A stretch of 64,000 bases of DNA from JAJVID01 sp035714085 (GTDB lineage: Bacteria; Acidobacteriota; Blastocatellia; RBC074). Every line of letters starts with the position of its first letter. The first letter of the stretch is position 1. The translations under genes and the position numbers were made by a program. This document shows positions 29,944 through 38,081 of this stretch, in pieces. The notes under the pieces are model-generated. The model did no database searches, was not told the origin of the DNA, and was given only the letters and a program-made list of their open reading frames with translations. The stretch spans positions 1-64,000 of the forward strand of contig DASTMP010000131.1 of assembly GCA_035714085.1 (NCBI GenBank), read 5' to 3'.

Positions 29944-30504
29944 ATGTGGTTGGTCGTTGGCTTAGGCAATCCTGGCCAGAAATACGAATGGACGCGCCAC
30001 AACTGCGGTTTCATGGTCGTCGATGAGTTGGCGCGTCGCGCGGGGAAGGAGATCAAAGCCCCTGAATGTCATGCTTTGACAGCCCGCACGACAATCGGAG
30101 GGGAGGAGGCTCTGCTGGTCAAGCCGCAAACCTTCATGAATTTGAGCGGAGTCGCGGCCGTCGCGCTGAAAAAAAAGTACGAGATCGGAGAGAACTCTTT
30201 GATCCTCGTCGTTAGCGATGACCTGGCGTTGCCCTTCGGCAAAATTCGCATTCGCGCCCAAGGGAGCGCAGGCGGCCAGAAGGGGTTGAAATCGATCATT
30301 GAGAAATTGGGAGCGCAGGATTTTCCGCGTGCGCGGTTGGGCATCGCCCCCGACCATCCCATAAACGACGGGGCGGATTTCGTCCTGTCAGAATTCCCAA
30401 AAAAAGATCGTGACGAGCTCGCCCAAATAGTGGCGCGGGCGGCTGACGCGGTCGAAGCTGTTTTGACAATCGGCGTCGCTAACGCGATGTCGAAATATAA
30501 TTGA
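29944..30504 (+). CDS. pth: Peptidyl-tRNA hydrolase
   Basis: Pth recycles peptidyl-tRNA by cleaving the ester bond. The 186-residue protein starts MWLVVGLGNPGQKYEWTRHN, with the catalytic His in TRHNCGF and the PGQKY signature. It continues with LVKPQTFMNLSG (substrate Asn) and the VSDDLALPFGKIRIR and SAGGQKGLKSI segments. The ATG at 29944 matches the family start; a frame opening 15 bases upstream has no similarity. No SD is visible because a repeat hairpin occupies the leader. Confidence 0.97.
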   Translation: MWLVVGLGNPGQKYEWTRHNCGFMVVDELARRAGKEIKAPECHALTARTTIGGEEALLVKPQTFMNLSGVAAVALKKKYEIGENSLILVVSDDLALPFGKIRIRAQGSAGGQKGLKSIIEKLGAQDFPRARLGIAPDHPINDGADFVLSEFPKKDRDELAQIVARAADAVEAVLTIGVANAMSKYN

Positions 30505-30672
30505 AGACGGGAGCGAGTGAGCTAGGGAGAGGGAGAGCGAGGGAGCGAGAGAGTGGGAGAGTGATAGACAAAGAGAGTTGCGGCGTCGAATACCGGCTAT
30601 CTTCTTGTCTTTCCTTCTCTCGTTCTCTCCTTCTCTCGCTCTCCCGCTCCCTCGCTCTCCTGCTCTCAATTA
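30505..30672. repeat. Hairpin repeat with GAGAGCGAGGGAGCG-type arms
   Basis: A purine-rich arm of degenerate GGGAGAGCGA units (30510-30580) is mirrored by a pyrimidine-rich arm (30604-30667) in inverted orientation, with a loop of about 25 bases. It fills the pth-rpsF gap and would form a long RNA hairpin in the ribosomal-protein transcript. Confidence 0.85.
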
Positions 30673-30736
30673 TCTCCTTGCTCGGCGACCATGGCGCGCC
30701 GGGCTGTTTCAGCAACATCCGTAAGGAGGAATAGCG

Positions 30737-31138
30737 TTGAGAACATACGAAGTCGCATTCATCGTGGCGCCGAATACCGCCGACGATGATCTCTCCAAAC
30801 TCAATTCCCAGATCGAACAGATCATCACCGGCCGCGGCGGCAAGATCACCAAAATAGACAATTGGGGACGCCGCAAACTCGCTTATCGCATCGGGAAATT
30901 CGACGAAGGCGTCTACACTTTCGTTTACCTTGAGGGTAGCGGGCAGGAGATCGCCGAAGTCGAACGCCGTCTGCGCGTGACTGATTTCGTCATCCGTCAC
31001 CTTACCGTGCGCACCGACGAGGCCTTGAAGCGCGCCGAGAAGTTGAAATCGAAGCGTAAAGTCTCGCTTACGCCGCGCAGCCCCGATGATGACTTCGATA
31101 TCGATATCGATGACGAAGAGTTGATGGAAGATGTTTAA
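30737..31138 (+). CDS. rpsF: 30S ribosomal protein S6
   Basis: This 133-residue S6 forms a pair with S18 in the small-subunit platform. It begins RTYEVAFIVAPNTADDDLSK and has the conserved NWGRRKLAYRIGKFDEGVYT and VIRHLTVRTDEALKRAEK segments. The C-terminus is an unusually acidic tail (DDDFDIDIDDEELMEDV). The start codon is TTG, supported by AAGGAGG seven bases upstream. It is followed by rpsR and rplI without an ssb gene between. Confidence 0.97.
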   Translation: MRTYEVAFIVAPNTADDDLSKLNSQIEQIITGRGGKITKIDNWGRRKLAYRIGKFDEGVYTFVYLEGSGQEIAEVERRLRVTDFVIRHLTVRTDEALKRAEKLKSKRKVSLTPRSPDDDFDIDIDDEELMEDV

Positions 31139-31140
31139 AA

Positions 31141-31195
31141 GGCGCCGCGCGGCGCGTCTGTATAATTGGTCAGCCGCGCGTAAGCGCGCGGCGCC
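31141..31195 (+). repeat. GC-rich inverted repeat between rpsF and rpsR
   Basis: GGCGCCGCGCG (31141-31151) and its complement (31185-31195) flank a loop containing TATAAT at 31161-31166. It may be a hairpin within the operon, or an internal promoter for rpsR; neither can be settled from sequence. Confidence 0.5.
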
Positions 31196-31225
31196 GGACC
31201 CAGAACACACAATCGAGGAAGAGTT

Positions 31226-31495
31226 ATGGCTGAAATGGAAACCGAAGAGAGAGGCGCTAAAACGGCGCGCATGCCGCGGGGTGGAAGCCGCCGCCGCCGT
31301 ATTTCGCGACTCTCCGCCGAAAAGATCGATTACATTGATTACAAGGATGTGAAACTGTTGCAATCGTTCATCGCCGAAAACGGCAAGATCATGCCGCGAC
31401 GCCTGACCGGCGTCACATCGCAGCAGCAGCGCAAACTCGTCGAGGCGATCAAGCGCGCGCGCACCATCGCGCTCTTGCCTTTCACGAAGTTCTAA
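31226..31495 (+). CDS. rpsR: 30S ribosomal protein S18
   Basis: This 89-residue S18 has the conserved core RRRRISRLSAEKIDYIDYKD, LLQSFIAENGKIMPRRLTGV and QQQRKLVEAIKRARTIALLP, the RNA-binding helix segment. A 15-residue N-terminal extension (MAEMETEERGAKTAR) precedes the core. A GAGGAAG SD is present. Partner of S6 encoded just upstream. Confidence 0.97.
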   Translation: MAEMETEERGAKTARMPRGGSRRRRISRLSAEKIDYIDYKDVKLLQSFIAENGKIMPRRLTGVTSQQQRKLVEAIKRARTIALLPFTKF

Positions 31496-31498
31496 TGC

Positions 31499-31560
31499 TT
31501 GGAGTTCCGCCTTCGGGCGCTCCGGTTCATCGAGCCGTATCGCCTGAAGGCGAATTCCAA
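31499..31560. repeat. Imperfect hairpin between rpsR and rplI
   Basis: TTGGAGTTCCGCCTTCGGGCG (31499-31519) pairs with CGCCTGAAGGCGAATTCCAA (31541-31560) with a few mismatches. This is a dispersed-repeat-like palindrome in the operon gap. Confidence 0.75.
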
Positions 31561-31585
31561 ACGATTTTCCGCAGGAGTCTGATTT

Positions 31586-32050
31586 ATGCCATTGATGGAG
31601 CTTTTATTGAAAGAAGACGTTGACAACCTGGGCGCGCGCGGCGATCTCGTTAAGGTAAAGCCGGGATACGGGCGAAACTATCTGTTGCCGCGCGGGCTGG
31701 CCATCCAGGCCACGCCCGGCAACAAGAAGCAGATCGAATTGCAGCGCAAAAACCTCCTCAAAAAAGAGGCCGTCGAACGCGACACTGCGACGCAGCAGGC
31801 CAATCTGCTCAAAGAGGTCACGCTCGAATTCGCGCGCAAGGTCGGCGAGCATGGCGTCCTTTACGGCTCGGTCACCTCGATGGACATCGCCGAAGCTCTC
31901 GCCGCTAAAGGCTACGAGATCGACCGCCGCCGTGTGCTCTTGAAAGAACCGATCAAGGAGCCGGGCGAATTCGAGGCGCCAATTAAACTTCACCGCGAAG
32001 TCACGACCAGCGTCAAAGTCGTGGTCAAGAACGAAGAAGCGGCGAAGTAG
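31586..32050 (+). CDS. rplI: 50S ribosomal protein L9
   Basis: This 154-residue L9 shows the N-terminal 23S-binding domain with MELLLKEDVDNLGARGDLVK, VKPGYGRNYLLPRGLA (the family signature), the long connecting helix rich in Lys/Glu, and the C-terminal domain (GVLYGSVTSMDIAEAL). It has the usual length and place, last of rpsF-rpsR-rplI and before dnaB. Confidence 0.98.
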   Translation: MPLMELLLKEDVDNLGARGDLVKVKPGYGRNYLLPRGLAIQATPGNKKQIELQRKNLLKKEAVERDTATQQANLLKEVTLEFARKVGEHGVLYGSVTSMDIAEALAAKGYEIDRRRVLLKEPIKEPGEFEAPIKLHREVTTSVKVVVKNEEAAK

Positions 32051-32151
32051 TTGGCGCCAGGCGCCAATAAAATTATTTCCCCAACAGGGTCATCACATAA
32101 ACGGAGAGCGCGGTTAGCGACCTTGACCTGCGCTTTCCCCTGCATAAGATG

Positions 32152-32193
32152 ACGGTGGGGCGGAGAACCTGAGTTCAACGCCCCGCCGTTTTT
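32152..32193 (+). terminator. Intrinsic terminator after rplI
   Basis: The stem ACGGTGGGGCG/CGCCCCGCCGT (one G-T pair) with a loop of about 17 bases is followed by five T residues. A smaller palindrome (TTGGCGCCAGGCGCCAA) directly follows the rplI stop at 32051. It separates the ribosomal-protein operon from dnaB. Confidence 0.75.
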
Positions 32194-32301
32194 CTCGTTC
32201 AAAAGTAACTTCTCAAGGTTTGAATTCGATTTTGTCCCTTAGGGCGCAGGTGTCCTCAAAACCCCCGTTATGAGACCAGGACTTACAAGGTTCATCCAAA
32301 T

Positions 32302-35300
32302 ATGGCGAAGCAAGGATCGAACGGAGACTTCACCCTCGACAAGGCTCTGCCCTCCAGCATCGAGGCCGAACGCCTGATCCTCGGCGTGGTGCTGCTCGAC
32401 AACATGGCGATCAATCAGGCGGCGGAGAATCTGAAGCCAGAAGATTTTTTCATCGGCTCGAACCGGCGCATATACGAGAAGATGATCGCGCTCTACCAAC
32501 GCGGCCAGGCGATTGACCCCCTGACGCTGCAGGAGGAGTTGCGCCGCGCCGGCGAACTGGAGCAGGTCGGCGGCCCCGCATACATCGCCGCCCTCTTCGA
32601 CGGGGTCCCGCGTTTTTCCAACATCGAAAATTACGTCGAACTCGTCAAAGGCAAATCGATGCTGCGCCGTCTGATCACCTCGGCCAACCAGATCATGGCC
32701 ATGGCCTTCGACGACGAAGAGGAGCCGGAAGTGATTCTGGACAAGGCCGAGAGCCTGATCCTCGCAATCGGCGAAGACCGCATCAAACAGGGCTTCGTCC
32801 ACATCGGCGACGTCGCCACGCGCCAGCTCACGGTCATCGAAGAGACCGCCGGGCGCGAGCAATTGATCACCGGCCTCGCCACCGGCTTCGCCGACCTCGA
32901 TTACATGACCTCGGGCTTGCAGCGCGGCGACCTGATCATCATCGCGGCCAGACCGAGTATGGGAAAGTGCGTGGCTGCTGATTCCGAGATCACGCTGGCC
33001 GACGGCAGTGTCGCAACGATTGAGGAAATATACCTGCGGCGCGAAGCCGCGTTGCTGACGCTCGGCGATGATTTCAAATTCAGGTTGACACGTCCAGACG
33101 CCTTTATTGACGATGGGATCAAGCCTGTTTATCGAGTGACGACGCGGCTTGGCAGGTACGTCGATTCCACGCTTTCGCATCCTTATCTAACGATTGACGG
33201 CTGGCGGAAACTGGCGGAATTGGAAGTCGGCGATCATATAGCCGTCCCACGTCGGATAAATGTTTTCGGCGCGCAACGATTGCGTGATGACGAACTAGAG
33301 TCATTGGCTCGCGCCTCGCGTGACGGACTTATCCCTCCCATAGTTTTTCAACTTGCAAGGCCGCAACTCGCGTATTTTCTCAGGGCTCTGTTTGATATGA
33401 GCGCCGAGGCGCCTCTGGCGCAAGGGCAGGACGCCAAGACCAGATACTCAACTATCAGTGAGCGTCATGCGCGACAAGTGCAGCATCTTTTGCTCCGTTT
33501 CGGCGTAATAGCAAAACTGAGCAAAGGCCCTTCGGATGATGAAGCCACGGGCCGTCAATCATGGCGATTGGAAATCACGGATGCGAAATCATTTTCTTCG
33601 TCGCGGAGCGACGACATGAATTTAGCCGCGCGTTTTAACGCGCGGAAAGCCGATAAAACGCTCCTAGTCGCGTCAGCGACGATTGAGTTTCCTTCATCGG
33701 TCGCCTACGATCAATCGTCGCTCCGCGACGCGGGACAATTTCACTCCTCAACCGTGGGTTTAAACCCACGGCTAACTTCATTTCGTCGCTCCGCGACGAA
33801 TAATAGATTCGCGCAACGCGCGAAAGATTTGGGTAATGACATGGACTTTATGCTGGGGCCCGCGTCCGCAGGTCGGGAACCGGCATTTTCATTCGCGGGC
33901 TGGGAATCGGCGGAAAACGATGTTTACTGGGATGAAATAGTCTCGATCGAATATATAGGCGATAAACAAGTTTATGACCTGACCGTACCGGAAACGCACA
34001 ACTTTGTCGCCAACGACATCTGCGTTCACAATACGGCCTTCAGCCTTAACATCGCGCAGAACGCCGCCATGCGCCCGCAGTACAACGGGGAGAAGGCGGT
34101 GGTCGGCGTCTTCTCTCTCGAAATGAGCAACGAACAATTGGTTAACCGTCTGCTTTGTTCGCAGGCGCGAGTTGACGCTCACCGTTTGCGCAGCGGCTAT
34201 TTGAGCAAGGACGAATGGCGGCGTCTGGCCGTGGGCGTCGGGGAATTGGCCGAAACCAAAATCTACCTCGACGACACGCCCGGCATGTCCGTGCTCGAAA
34301 TGCGCGCCAAGGCGCGGCGGCTGAAGAACGAACAGAAAGCGCTCGACCTGTTGATAATCGACTACCTGCAGTTGATGAGCGGTCGCGGGCGAAACGAATC
34401 GCGCCAACAGGAGGTCTCGCAGATTTCGCGCGAACTGAAGATGCTGGCGAAGGAATTGAACGTGCCGCTGATCGCGCTCTCACAGCTTTCACGCGCGCCC
34501 GAGACGCGCACGGGCAGCCACAAACCGCAACTCTCGGATTTGAGGGAGTCGGGGTGCCTTGCTGGCGAAAGCCTGGTAACGATGGCCGACAGTGGCGCGC
34601 AAACCCCTATTCGCGATCTTGCCGGTAGATCAGGTTTCAAAGTGTGGGCTTTGAACGAAGCGAATTTCAGGCTCGAACCTGCGGTCGTCAGCCGGGCTTT
34701 TGCTACTGGCGTCAAGCCGCTGTTCCGATTGACTACCAGATTGGGGCGCACAATTCGCGCGACGGCGAATCATAAGTTCAGAGCGTTCGCGGGCTGGAAG
34801 CGGCTTGATGAATTGACGGTCGGTGAACATCTGGCGCTTCCTCGCGTTATAGAAAACCCTGCTCGGCAGAGCATGTCGGATGATGAGCTGGCGTTACTCG
34901 GTCATCTCATCGGCGACGGCTGTACACTGCCGCGCCACGTAATCCAATACACCACGCGAGAGAAAGACCTCGCCGAGATCGTCGCCGAGTTGGCGCTGAA
35001 AGTCTTCGGCGGTGAGGTCAAGCCGCGCATCAATCAGGAGCGCAAGTGGTATCAGGTTTATCTCACTTCGACGCGCCACCACACGCATAATGTTCACAGC
35101 GCCATTACAGATTGGTTAAGCGATCTCGGCGTTTGGGGGCTGCGGTCTTATGAGAAGCGCATTCCGGCGAAAGTCTTCGAGCAGCCGGCGGCGGCGATCA
35201 GTGTGTTTCTACGCCACCTGTGGGCGACGGATGGGCGCATTAAAGATCATGGGGCGCTGCATTACCCAAGCATCTACTACGCGTCAAGCAGCATAGATCT

Positions 35301-36027
35301 GGTTTCGGGGGTGCAATCACTGCTTTTACGGCTGGGAATCAATGCTACGATCTCTCGTCATTCGCAATATGACAAGGGGCGCGATCAGTACCATATTGCT
35401 GTCAGCGGCAAGCCTGATCTTGAAAAGTTTATTACGGGCATTGGAGCGGTAGGAGCGAGCAAAGCTACACATCTGTCAAGTATTGCTGAATCTTTGATTG
35501 GCCGCCCATCCAAGACTAATCGGGATGTTTTGCCGCGCGAGGTGTGGTCAGTAACTGTTTTGCCTGCAATGCGGCAACAGAATATGACCGCAGAGCAAAT
35601 ACAGAGGGCTCTTTGCAAAATTCCACACTTCAGCACAATTCGTAGCCAGAATATGAGTCGCGACCGCGCCGCGCGTATCGCGCAAGCTATCGGCCTGGAA
35701 GCCCTGACCAAACTCACTCAGAGTGATATTTACTGGGATAAGATTGTTTCTATCGAGCCTGATGGCGAAACTGATGTTTATGATTTGACTGTGCAGGGAG
35801 TACACAATTTTGTGGCCGATAACTTCTTTGTTCACAATAGTATAGAGCAGGACGCAGACGTCGTGATGTTCATCTACCGCGAAGAGGTCTACAAGCCCGA
35901 AACTGAAAAGCAGAACATCGCCGAGATCATCATCGGCAAGCAGCGCAACGGCCCGATTGGCAGCGTCGAACTTATCTTTCTCAAACAGCTCACTCGATTC
36001 GAGGACAAGTACCGGGAACAGGCCTAA
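32302..36027 (+). CDS. dnaB: Replicative DNA helicase DnaB with two inteins
   Basis: DnaB is the hexameric 5'-3' helicase at the replication fork. The 1241-residue precursor consists of extein pieces 1-222, 578-751 and 1180-1241, together 458 residues, the normal DnaB length. The N-terminal domain starts LPSSIEAERLILGVVLLDN. The Walker A loop ARPSMGK is cut by intein 1 and resumes TAFSLNIA. Walker B is LLIIDYLQLMSG, and the arginine-finger region SDLRESG is cut by intein 2 and resumes SIEQDADVVMFIYREE. Neither insertion leaves a frameshift, and both inteins keep their splicing residues. alr starts ten bases after the stop. Confidence 0.98.
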   Translation: MAKQGSNGDFTLDKALPSSIEAERLILGVVLLDNMAINQAAENLKPEDFFIGSNRRIYEKMIALYQRGQAIDPLTLQEELRRAGELEQVGGPAYIAALFDGVPRFSNIENYVELVKGKSMLRRLITSANQIMAMAFDDEEEPEVILDKAESLILAIGEDRIKQGFVHIGDVATRQLTVIEETAGREQLITGLATGFADLDYMTSGLQRGDLIIIAARPSMGKCVAADSEITLADGSVATIEEIYLRREAALLTLGDDFKFRLTRPDAFIDDGIKPVYRVTTRLGRYVDSTLSHPYLTIDGWRKLAELEVGDHIAVPRRINVFGAQRLRDDELESLARASRDGLIPPIVFQLARPQLAYFLRALFDMSAEAPLAQGQDAKTRYSTISERHARQVQHLLLRFGVIAKLSKGPSDDEATGRQSWRLEITDAKSFSSSRSDDMNLAARFNARKADKTLLVASATIEFPSSVAYDQSSLRDAGQFHSSTVGLNPRLTSFRRSATNNRFAQRAKDLGNDMDFMLGPASAGREPAFSFAGWESAENDVYWDEIVSIEYIGDKQVYDLTVPETHNFVANDICVHNTAFSLNIAQNAAMRPQYNGEKAVVGVFSLEMSNEQLVNRLLCSQARVDAHRLRSGYLSKDEWRRLAVGVGELAETKIYLDDTPGMSVLEMRAKARRLKNEQKALDLLIIDYLQLMSGRGRNESRQQEVSQISRELKMLAKELNVPLIALSQLSRAPETRTGSHKPQLSDLRESGCLAGESLVTMADSGAQTPIRDLAGRSGFKVWALNEANFRLEPAVVSRAFATGVKPLFRLTTRLGRTIRATANHKFRAFAGWKRLDELTVGEHLALPRVIENPARQSMSDDELALLGHLIGDGCTLPRHVIQYTTREKDLAEIVAELALKVFGGEVKPRINQERKWYQVYLTSTRHHTHNVHSAITDWLSDLGVWGLRSYEKRIPAKVFEQPAAAISVFLRHLWATDGRIKDHGALHYPSIYYASSSIDLVSGVQSLLLRLGINATISRHSQYDKGRDQYHIAVSGKPDLEKFITGIGAVGASKATHLSSIAESLIGRPSKTNRDVLPREVWSVTVLPAMRQQNMTAEQIQRALCKIPHFSTIRSQNMSRDRAARIAQAIGLEALTKLTQSDIYWDKIVSIEPDGETDVYDLTVQGVHNFVADNFFVHNSIEQDADVVMFIYREEVYKPETEKQNIAEIIIGKQRNGPIGSVELIFLKQLTRFEDKYREQA
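32968..34032 (+). other. Intein 1 of DnaB (Walker A site), decayed endonuclease
   Basis: Residues 223-577 (355 residues) form an intein inserted between GK and T of the Walker A motif. Splicing motifs are complete: N-terminal Cys in CVAADSEI, block B TLSHPYLTIDGWRKL, block F VYDLTVPETHNFVAND and C-terminal HN followed by Thr. In the endonuclease region one LAGLIDADG-like helix remains (QLAYFLRALFDMSAEA) but lacks the usual DG. A relic of the second subdomain (QVQHLLLRFGVIAKL) is visible, and no first motif is found. About 68 codons (33597-33800) are made of palindromic repeats. It should splice but not home. Confidence 0.93.
33597..33800 (+). repeat. Cluster of palindromic repeats inside intein 1
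   Basis: CGTCGCGGAGCGACG (33599-33613) reappears inverted as TTCGTCGCTCCGCGACGAA (33782-33800). Between them are CCGCGCGTT/AACGCGCGG (33626-33645), an inverted pair at 33668-33686 and 33711-33728, and the perfect CCGTGGGTTTAAACCCACGG (33752-33771). Similar modules occur at 55545-55775. The cluster has no in-frame stop. Confidence 0.9.
34555..35838 (+). other. Intein 2 of DnaB (RESG/SIEQD site) with LAGLIDADG endonuclease
   Basis: Residues 752-1179 (428 residues) form an intein at the same site as the Synechocystis DnaB intein. Splicing motifs are Cys in CLAGESLVTM, TANHKFRAFAGWKRL (block B), DVYDLTVQGVHNFVAD and the final HN before Ser. Between them lies a homing endonuclease with both LAGLIDADG helices carrying acidic residues (LALLGHLIGDGC and AISVFLRHLWATDGR), so it may still cut. 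Block similarity to the Synechocystis intein (SRAFATGVKPLFRLTTRLGR, LTQSDIYWDKIVSIE) is strong. Confidence 0.95.
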
Positions 36028-36036
36028 TACATCGTA

Positions 36037-37167
36037 ATGGATCAACAACGGCCAACGTGGGCGGAGATTTCATTGTCCGCCCTCAAACACAATTACCTCA
36101 CGATCAGGAATCATCTCAGCGCTCCCGCGCAATTGATGGCCGTGGTCAAAGCGAACGCTTACGGCCACGGCGCGGTCGAGTGCGCTCGAGCGCTTGAAGA
36201 GATCAACGCCAATTGGTTGGGCGTAGCGCTGGTCGAGGAGGGAATTGAACTGCGCCGGGCGGGAATCGCTCGCCCGATCTTCCTCCTCGGCGGATTTTGG
36301 CGCGGGCAGGCAGACGATCTGATCGAGCGTGACCTGACTCCGGCGGTCTATCGACTCGATCAGGCCGAAGAGTTGAACGCGCGCGCCGGCGCGCTGGGCC
36401 GGATTGTCAATTTCCATCTCAAGGTTGACACGGGAATGGGCAGGCTCGGAGTCAGACTCGATGAACTCGCGGAGTTCGCGCGCGCTCTCGGGCGATTCGA
36501 CAGCGTCAGGCTCGACGGCGTGATGACTCATTTCGCGGCGGCGGACAGCGCCACGACCGACTATACCGAGCGACAGATCGCGCGATACGAGGAGGCGGTC
36601 GAGATTTTACGCAATCTCGGCTTTGATCCTTCGTGGCGGCACATGGCCAACAGCGCGGGAGTTCACGCTTATCCGCAATCGCACGGCAATCTGGCGCGCG
36701 TGGGGGCCGCGATGTACGGCCTGAAGCGCGACGCGCTTTCGCCGAGGCTCGAGCCGTTCGACACGCGTCCGGTAATGTCTCTGCATTCGCGCATCGTGAT
36801 GTTGAAGACGGTTCCCGCCGGGACCCCGCTCGGTTACGGCCTCGCCTTCACCACCGCGTGCGAAAGCCGCATCGCCACGCTCCCGATAGGTTACGCCGAC
36901 GGGTTGCGCCGCCTGCATTCGAATAACGGCCGGGTTCTCCTTCGCGGACATTTTGTCCCGATCGTCGGTCGCGTGAGCATGGATTTGACGATCATTGACG
37001 CGACAGAAGTACCAGGCGTCGAGCTTGGAGACGAGGCGCTTCTGATCGGCGAACGGAACGGGCTGAGTATCTCCGCTGAAGATCTGGCCGAACAAATCGG
37101 CACTATCTCTTATGAAATAGTCACCGGAATATCGGCGCGCGTGCCGCGCGTGTACGCAAACGCTTGA
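36037..37167 (+). CDS. alr: Alanine racemase
   Basis: Alr supplies D-alanine for peptidoglycan. The 376-residue PLP enzyme has the signature AVVKANAYGHGAVE with the PLP Lys at about residue 38, the VDTGMGRLGV barrel strand, YGLKR, and the C-terminal catalytic Tyr region GYGLAFTT with IGYADGLRR and GRVSMDLTIID. It directly follows dnaB and is probably co-transcribed. Confidence 0.97.
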   Translation: MDQQRPTWAEISLSALKHNYLTIRNHLSAPAQLMAVVKANAYGHGAVECARALEEINANWLGVALVEEGIELRRAGIARPIFLLGGFWRGQADDLIERDLTPAVYRLDQAEELNARAGALGRIVNFHLKVDTGMGRLGVRLDELAEFARALGRFDSVRLDGVMTHFAAADSATTDYTERQIARYEEAVEILRNLGFDPSWRHMANSAGVHAYPQSHGNLARVGAAMYGLKRDALSPRLEPFDTRPVMSLHSRIVMLKTVPAGTPLGYGLAFTTACESRIATLPIGYADGLRRLHSNNGRVLLRGHFVPIVGRVSMDLTIIDATEVPGVELGDEALLIGERNGLSISAEDLAEQIGTISYEIVTGISARVPRVYANA

Positions 37168-37314
37168 CGCCCGCGCCCCCGCGATGTTTTGATACGCCCG
37201 CTTCTTTACTTTTCATCAACCAATTACAGCGCCGCATGCCAGAGCAAAAGGCCGCTTTTCGCGTAACCGCTTGCTCACGCGCGCGGTACTGTACCATCAA
37301 GGAGAAAATTCAAG

Positions 37315-37953
37315 ATGAAGATCAGAACGCTCCTGCTGAGCGCTGCTATTATGTTATCTCTGGCTGTGACCGGCCCGGGCCAGGTCAAGAAGGAGAAAGG
37401 TTTCAAGACCATCTTCGACGGCAAGACTTTCAATGGCTGGAAGCAGTCCGAAGATCATCCGGACACCTGGACGATCAAGGACGGCGCGTTCGTCACGGCG
37501 GGCCCCACCGATCATCTCTATTACGTCGGCGACCCGAAACCCTTCGTCAACTTTGAGCTCAAGATCGACGTGATGACCGAGCCGGGATCGAACGGCGGGG
37601 TTTACTTCCACACCGAGTATCAGCCCAAAGGATTTCCGAAGAAGGGCTTCGAAGTTCAAGTCAACCAGACACACACGGATTGGAAAAAGACCGGTAGTCT
37701 CTACGACGTGGTGAACGTCAGGGACCAGTTGGTCAAGGACAACGAGTGGTATACCTACGACATCACCGTCAAAGGTAAACACGTCACCATCAAGGTCAAC
37801 GATAAGGTCGCAGTGGATTGGGAACAGCCGGCTGATTGGAAAGCGGGGCAGGTCTATACGCGCATTCTCGACAATGGCACATTCGCCTTACAAGCTCACG
37901 ACCCTAAGAGCGTCGTCCACTACAAGAACATTCGCGTCAAACGGCTCGATTGA
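37315..37953 (+). CDS. DUF1080 (3-keto-disaccharide hydrolase-like) secreted protein
   Basis: This 212-residue protein has a signal peptide (LLLSAAIMLSLAVTGPGQ). It has the concanavalin-like DUF1080 fold: FKTIFDGKTFNGWKQSEDHP, TWTIKDGAFVTAG, FELKIDVMTEPGSNGGVYFH, WYTYDITVKGKHVTIKVND and the final VVHYKNIRVKRL. Family members are periplasmic glycan-associated proteins, some hydrolysing 3-keto-glycosides. AAGGAG lies about ten bases upstream of the ATG. It is a single gene; a hairpin repeat separates it from the convergent membrane gene. Confidence 0.88.
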   Translation: MKIRTLLLSAAIMLSLAVTGPGQVKKEKGFKTIFDGKTFNGWKQSEDHPDTWTIKDGAFVTAGPTDHLYYVGDPKPFVNFELKIDVMTEPGSNGGVYFHTEYQPKGFPKKGFEVQVNQTHTDWKKTGSLYDVVNVRDQLVKDNEWYTYDITVKGKHVTIKVNDKVAVDWEQPADWKAGQVYTRILDNGTFALQAHDPKSVVHYKNIRVKRLD

Positions 37954-37960
37954 ATTCGAA

Positions 37961-38081
37961 TCAACCGCCAAGACGCCAAGAGGGGGGTAGGGAATAGGGA
38001 GTGGGGAATGGGGGAATGGGAGCATAGCGTCTCGTCCTCCCACTCCCCACTTCCCACTCCCCTTCTACTCTTGGCGGTTAG
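37961..38081. repeat. Composite hairpin repeat between convergent genes
   Basis: Outer arms of AACCGCCAAG type (37971-37980 and 38070-38080) enclose inner arms of degenerate GGGGAAT/GGGGAGT heptamers (37984-38022 and 38037-38065). The right edge supplies the TAA stop of the minus-strand membrane gene. It may serve as a bidirectional terminator. Confidence 0.85.

Noticed and set aside
31131..31352. Short plus-strand frame overlapping rpsR
   Set aside because: It covers the inter-cistron hairpin and the wrong frame of rpsR; S18 is unmistakable in its own frame.
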